A DNA stretch of 64,000 nucleotides from Azorinus chamasolen (Eukaryota > Mollusca > Bivalvia > Cardiida > Solecurtidae): positions 36,111,302 to 36,175,301 of the forward strand of contig OY755251.1 of assembly GCA_963576725.1 (NCBI GenBank), in the 5' to 3' direction. A program made the translations under genes and the position numbers. The notes beneath the pieces are model-generated. The model was not told the origin of the DNA, did not search any database, and was given only the letters and a program-made list of their open reading frames with translations. Below are positions 1-10,559 of the stretch, one piece after another (positions within the stretch are counted from its first letter, which is position 1; each line of letters opens with the position of its first letter).

Positions 1-1686
1 GTATCTTTAGACAGCAGACACTCTCCTCTTGTCGAAATTCTATATACATTTGAGTTTGCTTGAATATAACTACCCAGCTACTTGTTTCGTTTCAGAATAT
101 AGTGTTGAAAATATTATACCAACATTCAAAAGGTATGAGTAGCTGACTAGCTACATGAAGTAATTAAGATAACTACGGTATCTTTAGACAGCAGACAATC
201 CCATCTTGTCGAAATTCTATATACGTTTGAGTTTGCTTGAATATAACTACCCAGCTACTTGTTTAGTTTCCGAATATTGTGTTGAAAATATTATACCAAC
301 ATTCAAAAGGTATGAGTAGCTGACTAGCTACATGAAGTAATTAAGATAACTACGGTATCTTTAGACAGCAGACACTCTCCTCTTGTCGAAATTCTATATA
401 CATTTGAGTTTGCTTGAATATAACTACCCAGCTACTTGTTTCGTTTCAGAATATAGTTTTGAAAATAGTATACCAACATTCAAAAGGTATGAGTAGCTGA
501 CTAGTTACATGAAGTAATTAAGATAACTACGGTATCTTTAGACAGCAGACACTCTCCTCTTGTCGAAATTCTATATACATTTGAGTTTGATTGAATATAA
601 CTACCCAGCTACTTGTTTCGTTTCAGAATATAGTGTTGAAAATATTATATCAACATTCAAAAGGTATGAGTAGCTGACTAGCTACATGAAGTAATTAAGA
701 TAACTACGGTATCTTTAGACAGCAGACACTCTCCTCTTGTCGAAATTCTATATACATTTGAGTTTGCTTGAATATAACTACCCAGCTACTTGTTTCGTTT
801 CAGAACATAGTGTAGCAAATATTATACCAACATTCAAAAGGTATGAGTAGCTGACTAGCTAAATGAAGTAATTAAGATAACTACGGTATCTTTAGACAGC
901 AGACACTCTCCTCTTGTCGAAATTCTATATACATTGGAGTTTGCTTGAATATAACTACCCAACTACTTATTTCGTTTCGGAATATAGTGTTGAAAATATT
1001 ATACCAACATTCAAAAGGTATGAGTAGCTGACTAGCTACATGAAGTAATTAAGATAATTACGGTATCTTTAGACAGCTGACACTCTCCTCTTGTCGAAAT
1101 TCTATATACATTTGAGTTTGCTTGAATATAACTACCCAGCTACTTGTTTCGTTTGAGAATATAATGTTGAAAATATTATACCAACATTCAAAAGGTATGA
1201 GTATCTGACTAGCTACATGAAGTAATTATGATAACTACGGTATCTTTAGACAGCAGACACTCTCCTCTTGTAGATATTCTATATATATTTGAGGTTGCTT
1301 GAATATAAGTACCCAGCTCATTGTTTCGTTCAGAATATAGTGCTGAGAAAATCATACCGACATTCAAAAGGTATGAGTAGCTGACTAGCTACATGAAGTA
1401 ATTAAGGTAACTACGGTATTTTTGGATAGAAGACACTTTCCTCTTGTCGAAATTCTACATACTTTTGCGTTTGCTTCAATAAAACTACCTAGCTACTTGT
1501 TTCGTTTCAGCAGATTGTGCTCAAAATATCACATCGGCATTTTAAAGGTATGAGTAGCTGACTAGCTACATGAATTTAGCAAAGTAACTACGTTATCTTT
1601 AGAAAGCAGATACTCTTCTCTTGTAGAAATTCCAAATACGTTTGAGTTGGCTTGAATATGACTAGGTCTGCCCAACTTCTTGTTTC
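1..1686. repeat. 177-bp tandem satellite, about 9.5 copies
   Basis: Units begin with GTATCTTTAGACAGCAGACA at 1, 178, 355, 532, 709, 886, 1063, 1240, 1416 and 1592, a period of 177 (176 in the last two). The array continues off the left edge. The first six or seven units differ at only a few positions each. Units from 1240 onward carry many more changes, and the last is cut off at about 1686, where a different array starts. Each unit contains the near-palindrome GTAGCTGACTAGCTAC. No coding potential is visible. Confidence 0.95.
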
Positions 1687-1987
1687 CTACTAGTAGTAGC
1701 CAGTTACTAGTAACCAACCTTTCCTACTACTAGTAGCCAGTTACTAGTAGCCAAGTTTTTCTATTATAAGTAGCCAGTTACTAGTAGCTGGCTACTAGTA
1801 ACCAACCTTTCCTACTACTAGTAGCCAGTTACTAGTAGCCAAGTTTTTCTATTATAAGTAGCCAGTTACTAGTAGCTGGCTACTAGTAACCAACTTTTCA
1901 TACTACTAGTAGCCAGTTACTAGTAGCCAAGTTTTCCTACTACAAGTAGCCAGTTACTAGTAGCCAGCTACTAGTAGCCAACTTTTC
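1687..1987. repeat. 88-bp palindrome-rich array (CTACTAGTAG motifs)
   Basis: About 3.4 copies of an 88-bp unit; the segment TAACCAAC recurs at 1711, 1799 and 1887. Each unit is built from CTACTAGTAG/GTTACTAGTAG motifs that are self-complementary, so the strand could fold into several hairpins. The array abuts the satellite on its left and the truncated LINE on its right without a spacer. Confidence 0.9.
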
Positions 1988-2121
1988 CGATCTCATTTAT
2001 CTGCCAATATTCTCGACGAATCACTGAGACTTGACCCGTTTGACTACATGTTTCTAAAAGACTGTACACAACATTCAGGGGGTTTCTTGTTTACTCATCC
2101 TCGAGAGTTAGACCTAAACGC

Positions 2122-5013
2122 TTGTTAGAATTAGAACAATATTTACCAGAATCCTTGTGCATTGAAATTAACGATCACAGTCAGCGATTTGCTATATGCA
2201 CTATATATAAACCTCCTGTATATAAAGTCGAATTCTGGGACAGATTTGAAAAGGCTTTAGACGTTTTTAATAATATAGTTCTAGTTGGCGATATTAATGA
2301 AGACCAACTAAATAGTTCGAATAATAAGTTTAGAGATATTCTTCAAATTAATAATATGACTAATCTAATTACGGAAGCTACTCGGATTACTGATACTACA
2401 CGTACTCTGTTGGATCCAATAACTGTCTCAACAAATGTTAGGTCTCTTAATGCCGGCATACATGAGACTCCTAAATACATTAGTGATCATTTTGGAACAT
2501 ATGTGTATATCAAAAGTGAAATAATTAATAATGTTCCATTTAAACGGCAAGTTTGGAATTACAAACGCTCTGACTTTAATCGTCTAAATAACTTGATTTC
2601 AACAAATGACTGGTCCTTTTTACATCATGATACAGTTGATGTTGCCACGAAACGTTTTACGTGTGAATTTATCAGGCTGGCCAAAAGATGTATTCCAACA
2701 AATTATGTAACAATTAGGCCAAACGATAAGCCATGGTATAATTCAGATATTCGTAGAAAATCTAGACAGAGAGATAGACAGACACAAATAGCAATACAAA
2801 GTGGGAAACATTCAGATTGGCAGAAATACAAATCGTTTCGAAACAAGGTTAACAATATGAAGAAGTTTGCTAAAGTCCTATTTTTTAACACACTTGAGTA
2901 CAATATAACAGACATGAAAATAAATAATCCAAGACTGTACTGGAAAACGGTCAAAATGCTTATTAAAGAAAATTCTACAAATAATGAAAATATTTCAATC
3001 ATACAAGATCCAAATTCTGATGAGTTTTTATCGTCGGATATAGATAAAGCAAATGCTTTAAATAAGTATTTTACATCAATATCAACATTAGATGACCACG
3101 ATGAGCTGCTTCCTGATTTTACCTTTAAAACTCAATCTACATTGAATGATTTGTTAATAAGTGAAAACGATATAATAGATATTTTATCTAACCTGACTAT
3201 CAACAAGGCAAGCGGTCCGGATGAAATAAGTCACAGAATGTTGAAGGAAACCAGTAAAACAATATGCAAACCGCTGTGTATTATTTTCAATAGATCTATT
3301 CAAGAACGAAAGTATCCTGAAACTTTGAAACTTGCAAATGTCATGCCTTTATTAAAAAAAGGTGACAAACACATAGTTACAAATTATAGGCCAATGTCAC
3401 TAATAAGTTGTGTTGGGAAAGTCATGGAACGTGCAGTATTTAAGCAATTATATAATTTGTTCCATGAGAACAAACTTATCTATAAATACCAAGCAGGATT
3501 CCGACCAGGGCATTCCACAGTGTATCAACTTATAGATATATATAATCAAATTTGTAAGGCTTTTGACGATCGCAAGTCCACATGTATGGTATTCTGTGAC
3601 ATATCAAAAGCTTTTGATAGGGTTTGTCACAAAGGTTTATTGTTCAAACTTAGACAAAACGGAATATCAGGCAAAGTTGTTGACTGGATTCAAGACTATC
3701 TCTCAGAGCGCACTCAGCGGGTTTTTGTTAGCTCATCATTCTCAGACACGTCATGTACAAATGCGGGAGTTCCACAGGGCTCAGTCTTAGGCCGTCTGCT
3801 TTTCTTAATATATGTGAACGATATTGCCGATTCATTGTTATCAACTACCCGACTGTTTGCAGACGATAGTTCCTTAGCAGTATCATCATCAAACACCGCA
3901 GAAATTGAACTTAACTTGAATCATGATTTGGAAAGGATATCTATGTGGTCCAAGCAATGGCTTATAAATTTTAATCCAAACAAAACAGAAGTCATATCTT
4001 TTACTCTAGGCAATACTGCATCGCCTACTTTATACTTCAATGGTACTTCGCTAAATTTTGTTGAGCATCATAAACATCTTGGCGTCATACTAAGCAAAAA
4101 CGGTTCATGGCACGAGCACATTGCACATATCATTTTGTCTGCATCAAAGATTTTAGGTTCCATGCAAGCTTTAAAATATAAACTTAAACGTGAAACCCTA
4201 AACCAAATGTATGTATCATATTTAAGGCCAGTTTTGGAATATGCGTCTGTAGTCTGGGATAATTGTACACTGTACGAAATGGAAAGATTTGAAAAAATAG
4301 AGTACGAAGCAGCCAGAGTAGTTACAGGACTGACACGCTCAGTATCAATTAATAGTTTACTTAAAGAAATAGGATGGCCTTCTCTTTCAGACAGACGCAA
4401 AATGCAGAAATACGTACTTGTTTTTAAACAAAAAAAAGGTTCGATTCCGGACTATATAAGTGAACTATTTCCATATACAGTTGATATGTCTACTCAATAT
4501 AGCCTCAGAAATAGTGACAATTTCGTAATTCCTCCAAGAAGAACTGAGATCTACTCTAGTTCGGTCATACCCTCATCCATAAAAGTGTGGAACGACCTTG
4601 ATAATGGTATTCGCGAAAGTCAATCACTCAATTCATTCAAATCAAGTATATTAGATATGATCAGACCGCTAAAAGTACCTAAGTTTTATCTCTCTGGAGA
4701 TCGTTTCTATTCAGTACATCATGCCCGTCTAAGAAACAACTGCAGTAACTTAAATAATGACCTTTTCTTGAACCACTTGCGTGACGATGCAACTTGTAAT
4801 TGCAACTCTGGTCCTGAGGATGCGGAACATTTCTTTTTCATCTGCACGCTCTATTCAAACCAAAGACTTGAACTTTTCCCGAATACCCGCACTTTTCACC
4901 CATTAAGTACCCAGAAATTGTTATTTGGTATCCAAACACTTTCAAATGACGAAAACGAAACTCTTTTTCATGAAGTACAGAAATACATTAAGAATACCAA
5001 ACGATTTGGTTGA
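2122..5013 (+). CDS. LINE ORF2 fragment: endonuclease C-terminus + reverse transcriptase
   Basis: An open frame of about 963 codons with no internal stop. It opens at a TTG only because the 5' end is missing, so no real start is implied. The N-terminal 130 residues are the end of an APE-type endonuclease (VGDINE, then SDHFG). The reverse transcriptase covers about 330-700, with NKASGPDEIS, NYRPMSLIS, FCDISKAFDR, AGVPQGSVLG and the catalytic FADD at 3856-3867. The C-terminus has a Cys-rich CNC...H...C knuckle (CNCNSGPEDAEHFFFIC). The usual P of VLGPLL is R here. The frame is long and the catalytic residues intact, but with most of the endonuclease lost it cannot be an autonomous element. Exact clade (jockey, CR1 or L2) is undecided. 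Confidence 0.85.
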   Translation: MLELEQYLPESLCIEINDHSQRFAICTIYKPPVYKVEFWDRFEKALDVFNNIVLVGDINEDQLNSSNNKFRDILQINNMTNLITEATRITDTTRTLLDPITVSTNVRSLNAGIHETPKYISDHFGTYVYIKSEIINNVPFKRQVWNYKRSDFNRLNNLISTNDWSFLHHDTVDVATKRFTCEFIRLAKRCIPTNYVTIRPNDKPWYNSDIRRKSRQRDRQTQIAIQSGKHSDWQKYKSFRNKVNNMKKFAKVLFFNTLEYNITDMKINNPRLYWKTVKMLIKENSTNNENISIIQDPNSDEFLSSDIDKANALNKYFTSISTLDDHDELLPDFTFKTQSTLNDLLISENDIIDILSNLTINKASGPDEISHRMLKETSKTICKPLCIIFNRSIQERKYPETLKLANVMPLLKKGDKHIVTNYRPMSLISCVGKVMERAVFKQLYNLFHENKLIYKYQAGFRPGHSTVYQLIDIYNQICKAFDDRKSTCMVFCDISKAFDRVCHKGLLFKLRQNGISGKVVDWIQDYLSERTQRVFVSSSFSDTSCTNAGVPQGSVLGRLLFLIYVNDIADSLLSTTRLFADDSSLAVSSSNTAEIELNLNHDLERISMWSKQWLINFNPNKTEVISFTLGNTASPTLYFNGTSLNFVEHHKHLGVILSKNGSWHEHIAHIILSASKILGSMQALKYKLKRETLNQMYVSYLRPVLEYASVVWDNCTLYEMERFEKIEYEAARVVTGLTRSVSINSLLKEIGWPSLSDRRKMQKYVLVFKQKKGSIPDYISELFPYTVDMSTQYSLRNSDNFVIPPRRTEIYSSSVIPSSIKVWNDLDNGIRESQSLNSFKSSILDMIRPLKVPKFYLSGDRFYSVHHARLRNNCSNLNNDLFLNHLRDDATCNCNSGPEDAEHFFFICTLYSNQRLELFPNTRTFHPLSTQKLLFGIQTLSNDENETLFHEVQKYIKNTKRFG

Positions 5014-5284
5014 CTGGCAATAAAATACAGCATTGACAAAACTAATTGCAGTACATACTCGGAATATTATATTATATATTCTGCCCTGCCATGCTATAAT
5101 TTAAGGATGAAATGGGGGAGGGTCCCGGGTTTGGCGCAATGGTAGGATTTGTGAGTTAGAAGTTTATTCTGTAATATTTTTTTTCTTTCTCTCAGTTTCT
5201 TTAATAAGTTTTCAATTTTCATATTGATATTTGCATAGCTCAAATAGAAAATAAGACGTTTACAAAAGAGTTTATGCCTACAAG

Positions 5285-5328
5285 GGGGAGGGCCGAATCT
5301 AATGTTGCAATAACTTGTGGCCCAACCC
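5285..5328 (+). other. 3'-tail stem-loop of LINE copy 1
   Basis: GGGGAGGGCC (5285-5294) can pair with GGCCCAACCC (5319-5328) across a 24-nt loop, giving 8 of 10 pairs. The same structure with the same loop length is present in copy 2 at 7704-7747. It lies about 100 bp before the 3' end. A role in recognition by the element's reverse transcriptase is inference. Confidence 0.5.
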
Positions 5329-5431
5329 TTTTGCTTGAGTTTTAGATTATATATATATACATGTATATAATTGTATGTATGACTATGTTATATGTATTAT
5401 AACAAGCAATAAAATATGATTAAACTAAACC

Positions 5432-7442
5432 TCTTTGAATGGACATATTTCTTGTTTCTATACCGACGAAGAGAAATCAAATTGTTTAAATAATTTCTTT
5501 GCATCGATATCTACAGTAGACGACACAATGCTACCCTCCCTCCGTTCTCTCCGAAAACAATGAGTAGTCTGACCACCATTAATATTAATGATACTGAGGT
5601 AGAACAAACAATAATTTCACTCGCCTTGAATAAAGCATCTGGCCCTGACTGTATATCTCATAGAACGCTTAAAGGGTCAGTCAAATCGATATCTAAACCT
5701 CTTACTACTCTTTACAACAGATCATTGAATGAAGGAGTTTTTCCTAATGCTTGGAAAACTGCCAATGTAATACCACTTTTTAAAAAAGGGGATAAACCAT
5801 ACCATCCAACTATAGACCTGTTTCTCTGCTTAGTTGCTGTGGCAAATTGTTCGAAGGAATTGTTTTTAAACATATGTACAACTTTTTCTTAGATAATAAC
5901 TTGATATACAAGTATCAATCAGGTTTTCTTCCAAATCACTCTACTGTCTACCGGTTAATTGATATTGTTCATAATATCTGTCAATCATTTGATAACAAAC
6001 AACATTCTTGCATGGTGTTTTGTGATATTTCAAAAGCCTTTGATCGAGTATGGCATAACGGTCTTACTTTTAAACTAAAGGAAAATGGCATTAACGGGCG
6101 TCTATTAATATGGCTGACTAATTACCTAAGCAATAGGTGCTAAAAAGTTGTTCTTTGTTCTTCTGTCTCTGCTGTAAGAACAATATCAGCTGGGGTTCCA
6201 CAGGGATCTGTGTTAGGACCTCTTTTATTTTTAATTTACGTTAATGACATCTCTGATTCACTACTAAACTTAACAAGATTGTTTGTGGAATATAGCTCTC
6301 TATACATATCTGCTACTTCCTTAAATGCCATTGAAGGTATTTTAAACTGCGATCTTAAATTAGTTTCAGCTTGGGCTAAGACTTGGCTTGTTAAATTCAA
6401 CCCTGCCAAAACTGAGGCAATGACGTTTTCATTTAGAAATCACGACACGCGGCCTAATCTAATTTTTGAAGGTACTGCTATACAATTTGTTAACTCTCAT
6501 AAACACTTGGGCGTCACCCTGAATTCGAATGGCCAGTGGAATGATCACATTGATAATATACTTCAATCTGCTTTCAAAACAATTGGAATTATGAAAAACA
6601 TTAAATTCACTTTGAATAGAAAGACCCTAAATCAAATTTACCTTTCGTACGTACGGCCAATTCTAAAGTATGCTTCTGCTGTTTGGGATTGTTGTTCCGA
6701 AACATGTGCGGATACGTTAGAAAAATTACAAAGCGAAGCAGCCCGTATCGTAACTGGCTTAACCAGATCGGTATCTCTAGATAATCTATATCGGGAATGT
6801 GGATGGGAATCACTCGCCAGTCGAAGAAAATTACAAAAACTCTGTTTCGTTTATAAGGCATCTCATAACAGGGTTCCATCATATATCAGTGATTTATTAC
6901 CACCGAACGTTAGGGAACTAACCCACTATCCATTAAGAAATGGCGATGATATAGAAGTGCCCTTCTCACGCATGTCAGTCTCCAAAAGGTCATGCATCCC
7001 TTCTTCTTCAATAGTACTGTGGAATAACATCAGTCCAGATACCAGAAATTTAGATACCTTTAGTTCATTTAAAAGGTCGTTACAAAACAATTTTAGTAAG
7101 AATAACGTTCCATCTTATTACTATTTCGGAGATAGGTATTTGTCAGTCATTCACGCCAGAATTAGAAACAACTGTAGCAATCTGAATGGTGATCTTTTTA
7201 ATAACCATCTTAATCAAAATCCTTTATGCGAATGTTCACCCGAAGTAGAAAATGCCGAACATTATTTTTTTCAATGTAGATTTTTTCGAAACCAAAGAGT
7301 TAACCTATTTCGTGCAACACAGAGGTACCATCCTCTAAATACCGAAACGCTTCTGTGCGGCAAACAAAATCTAAATGAGGAAGATAATAAAATCATATTT
7401 GCTGCTGTACATTGTTTTATAAAGCAGTCACGGATGTTTTAA
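5432..7442 (+). pseudogene. LINE reverse transcriptase, frameshifted and catalytically dead
   Basis: The same protein as copy 1 but broken. Frame changes are inferred near 5555-5562 and near 5800-5815, the second just before NYRPVSLLSC. An in-frame TAA at 6141-6143 interrupts the segment before AGVPQGSVLGPLL. The catalytic FADD is replaced by FVEY at 6282-6293, which removes both metal-binding aspartates. The rest stays readable to 7442, including KHLGV, the maturase-like C-terminal part and a CECSPEVENAEHYFFQC knuckle. It is a decayed retrotransposon relic without enzymatic function. Confidence 0.85.
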
Positions 7443-7593
7443 CTTCGCGTATAGTGTAACTAGCGATATTTTTTCCTACCCTTAGTATAATACATGTAGT
7501 ATACTTTTTTCTAAACTTTTGCTAAGATGTCTTACTTATAGCGGTATATTTCTTACTTAAGTGTCCTCTGATAGTACTACATTAGACATGTTA

Positions 7594-7596
<3 letters not shown>

Positions 7597-7631
<35 letters not shown>
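7597..7631. repeat. (CT)n microsatellite
   Basis: About 17 uninterrupted CT units within the 3' region of LINE copy 2. Confidence 0.95.
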
Positions 7632-7632
<1 letters not shown>

Positions 7633-7703
7633 TCAAAAACACTTCGTGTTTCATACTTTTCATATTTTGTTTGCCATTGCATGTATATATAAATGCTTTG
7701 AAT

Positions 7704-7747
7704 GGGGAGGGTCAATTCTAATGTTGTAAGAACTTGTGACCCTACCC
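7704..7747 (+). other. 3'-tail stem-loop of LINE copy 2
   Basis: GGGGAGGGTC (7704-7713) pairs with GACCCTACCC (7738-7747) over a 24-nt loop, 9 of 10 pairs. Relative to copy 1, one C-G pair has become U-A with both sides changed. Confidence 0.5.
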
Positions 7748-8108
7748 AATTTCCTCTAATATGGAAATAAAATATGTTTAAACTAAACTAATCGTTCGTT
7801 TGTTTGTTTGTTTGTTTCGGTATTTCATTTGCTTGAACTCTTTAGTTTCCAAATATTGCCATCTCCAAAGATTGTCATCTTCAAATTTAAGCGTGTGCTA
7901 CAATTATTCCATATTTCATAATAAAGTGTATAACATTATCTGAGAGTGCTTAATATGTTCACAACCAATGACAAAAGCCGCAACATGTTACAAACATGTC
8001 CCAATATATTGTATTTATATATCAGTCTATGTTGTGTCAATAATAGCGCCGTAGAAATACATGTGATCTTAGGGCGAAATTCAGTCCTGGATTCGAACAT
8101 CATCTGTC

Positions 8109-8341
8109 TTAACCATTTCCCTCATAGGCTATTTTTAGACCCTACCTATTTGAATAATTCTACCGACAAGGAGCATTTACTAGTCTATGAGAAAAGGAAA
8201 ATGTTAGAATTCTGTAATTTTGAAACCATTGCGATAAACAGAGCATTTGCTCCATAGGAAAAAATGCTCTATTTATCACAATGACTTCAAAACGAGATTT
8301 ACAGAGGTAAAGAAAGGCGTATTTATGGAGGAAATTATTAA
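8109..8341. mobile_element. TTAA-ended MITE, 'gagcatttgctcc' subfamily
   Basis: Begins TTAACCATTTCCCTCAT and ends at TTAA 8338-8341. The centre is a hairpin, with GAGCATTTGCTCC followed by its inverse AAATGCTC and flanking ACCATTG/CAATG arms. The closest intact relative is 55915-56145; a fragment ends at 12890. TTAA ends with CCC/GGG suggest a piggyBac-type non-autonomous element (inference). Confidence 0.7.
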
Positions 8342-8536
8342 CCCTTTTCTCAATAAACACGCCTTTGCAAACAGAGTAGACCCAGATCAGTTTGCTCTGT
8401 TTGCTTACGAAATGATATAGATATGTTCTCTACAAACACCAAATATTCCCGTGTCCACGTACCAATATTAAAAAGAATCCAATGAATCTTGGTGATGTCT
8501 TTATTTCTTACATTAGTATCCATGGAGTAAAGAGTT
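8338..8536. mobile_element. MITE of the 'GATCAGAC' family, sharing a TTAA with its neighbour
   Basis: Starts at the same TTAA that ends the preceding MITE, then runs TTAACCCTTTTCTCAAT with the family core GCAAACAGAGTAGACCCAGATCAG and its inverse. The right end (AAAGAGTTAC) has lost its TTAA. Confidence 0.6.
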
Positions 8537-8869
8537 ACACCTTGACCTCATAAATATTTGTGTAAGAAATAAATTCATAAACCAGAGCAACAGATAAAGG
8601 AGCGTACCCAAACTCTAAAATCGTCATTTCTCCAACCAACCCTATACTGAGACCGCTCTTTAGAATCGTCTCGAAGAAATTATTCTAAGGAGTGGTCATT
8701 GTTTATGTTTTGGTGGAGAAATAAAGCAGTTATTTATGAAACTGATTTAATTTATGCAACTTATCTGGAAATCTGTAAACACCCAGAGCATACCCTGATC
8801 AGGCCGCACATATAGGAGTCATCTGGTGTGTCTACTTTGTTTGCTACTCTAAATCAAGGACCATTGCAT

Positions 8870-9640
8870 TTCTTATAGATTTGGTATCAGATTGATAATG
8901 TTAGCTCCCAGCTGCCGAAAGGCACTGTGATATAACGTTTTTACCTTGTCTTTGCGTTGACGCTGTCCGGACTTACATTTGCTATGAAAACTCTAAAACT
9001 AAATAAAATGCAGATGACTTATATAGACACGTTTTTACATAGTATCAGCTAGATAACTCCCAATGAGGCGGGTTTATGTATAAAAACATATCTCTATGCA
9101 TTTGGAGCATCACAAGTGATTTCAGATCTAGTTTCCACCACTGTCCTGTCTTTTTCTCTTATTTTAGGGGGTTCTCATTAATATTCATGACTATGCTGAT
9201 GGGCTTATTAATAACATGACATTCTAAATCAAAGACCAGTTTATTAATTTATGTTTGGTAAAAAGTTGATACAGTTAGCTACAAGTTCTCGAAGGCCTTG
9301 ATATATAATGCTATCTTCACTATGCGCCGACGCTATCCAGACGTACGTCTGCTATGGATACTCAAAAACTCAATAACAATGCAAATGAGACATAGAGACG
9401 CGGTTTTGTTTTATATAATACTCTCCTTGATGATGTTTTATGTATAAAAACATATTTGGATGTATTTGGAGCGTCACTGGTGATTTCAGATCTAGTTTTC
9501 ACCATCTTCTAGTCTTTTTTTCCTTCATTTTCCGATGTTCTAATTAATATTCATGATTATGCAAATGAGGTAATTACCAAAACATATTCTTAATTAAGGA
9601 CCAATGTCTTACCTTTAGTTTGGCACCAGTTTCAAACTCT
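8870..9640. repeat. Diverged tandem duplication, period about 365 bp
   Basis: Two old copies sit side by side. GCTATGAAAACTC at 8981 matches GCTATGGATACTC at 9350, and GATTTCAGATCTAGTTT occurs at 9119 and 9482. ATTAATATTCATGA appears in both. No coding potential is seen. The identity of the unit is unknown. Confidence 0.75.
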
Positions 9641-9689
9641 CAGTGTCCCAAATAGCATAGATATACTACATTATAGCATTTACCCACCG

Positions 9690-9862
9690 TCGTTGTCGAG
9701 GCCACTGGTTACCATGGAAACGGTAGAAAAACCCATAGCAGGAATGAGTTTTTTTCATGGTAACAATTTTGATTTTCATACAGCAGACCCTACCAAATAC
9801 CCTGGTACCCATTAAAAAGTCAGACGGGGTGCACGGTAACCCTATCTGGCCCCGGGGTAATA
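9690..9862. repeat. Dispersed repeat ('ccatggaaacggt' family)
   Basis: Contains ACCATGGAAACGGT, TGATTTTCATACAGCAGACCC and a GTGCACG...CTGGCC segment. A related copy with the same order of motifs lies at about 63686-63835. Class unknown. Confidence 0.6.
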
Positions 9863-10515
9863 GCATGACACACACAACTACACACCCAAACACACGCACA
9901 TACCCGAGAGTGTTCTAGCACATACTAGAGATAAACATTCCACACATTAACAAAGATACAAGGCAAACAAAAGCAAGGGTGACAAAGAGAGTACCGCCTT
10001 GGCACGGTCAGTAGCAAAATCACCACTGGGGGTTTAAACCGGTTTACGGACGTCCTAACCTCACACTTCTCTCAAAGTCACCCTAGCTTTACTAATAGTG
10101 TAACTAAAGTTATCTCCGCTGGACTTACCCACAACATAGAAGACGGTTAACACATGACAATATGTAAAACATGGCATAAAACTGTGAAAATCCGTCAAAT
10201 ATGTACTCAATGAATTTGCTGAAGTCAGAGCACCTGCAGAGAGACTCGTGTATTACTTTTTCCCTGTCGTACGACAGGGAAAAAGTAATACACGAGTCTG
10301 GTAAACTCATCTCGTTTCTTCGTTTAAGAGTATACCATCATAGAGTACTACACTCGGTCTGTCACCACGCAAGCAAAAATGGAAGCGTAGCTACCAACTG
10401 TAAAGGGGTCAATAACCAAACATGCTGTGTGTTGCAATATAATGGGGTCATTACCCTTTTTCCTAAAGGTTTAATGCGTTTTATAAACACATTATGGATA
10501 TGACCCCGACTGTTT
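9863..10515 (-). mobile_element. Penelope-like element remnant (C-terminus and 3' region)
   Basis: Colinear and the same orientation as 31419-32105: the CA-rich tract with ACACACCCAAACACACG, AGGGTGACAAAGAGAGTACC, GGGGGTTTAAACCGGTTTAC, CACCTGCAG, then the segment antisense to the end of the reverse transcriptase ORF. Only the last part of the coding region survives (to about 10515). It differs from the other copy by a large palindrome at 10242-10299. Confidence 0.7.
10242..10299. repeat. Perfect 58-bp palindrome
   Basis: Two 29-nt arms, without mismatch or loop, centred between 10270 and 10271 (CCTGTCGT|ACGACAGG). The other Penelope-like copy has only one arm (about 31856-31886), so the second arm was created by an inverted duplication in this copy. 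Confidence 0.95.
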
Positions 10516-10559
10516 TTCTTCATATAGATGCCTTCTTTAGAAGCAGTCTGATCAAGATC

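Larger units (their letters stand above)
1988..5430 (+). mobile_element. 5'-truncated LINE, jockey/CR1-like group, copy 1
   Basis: This is a non-LTR retrotransposon lacking its 5' end. Endonuclease-like sequence begins directly at 1988, where the 88-bp array stops, in a different frame from the main ORF. The frames meet near the G-run at about 2077-2083, so a 1-nt shift is inferred. The main ORF runs to 5013, followed by a 3' region of about 410 bp ending in AATAAAATATGATTAAACTAAAC. The next copy of the same family follows immediately. 5' truncation is typical of target-primed reverse transcription. Confidence 0.85.
5431..7790 (+). mobile_element. 5'-truncated LINE of the same family, copy 2 (dead)
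   Basis: Homologous coding sequence starts right after the 3' end of copy 1, with no spacer of other DNA: from 5432 the frame reads toward NNFFASIST, matching NKYFTSIST in copy 1. The 3' region ends in AATAAAATATGTTTAAACTAAAC, as in copy 1. A CT microsatellite at about 7597-7631 sits inside the 3' region and a GTTT run follows the end. The head-to-tail layout means either insertion at the first copy's tail or a tandem event. Confidence 0.8.

Noticed and set aside
9863..10310. Hammerhead ribozyme in the Penelope-like terminal region
   Set aside because: Only GATGAG-like pieces were found; the full CTGATGA...GAAA core with pairing stems could not be recognised on either strand.
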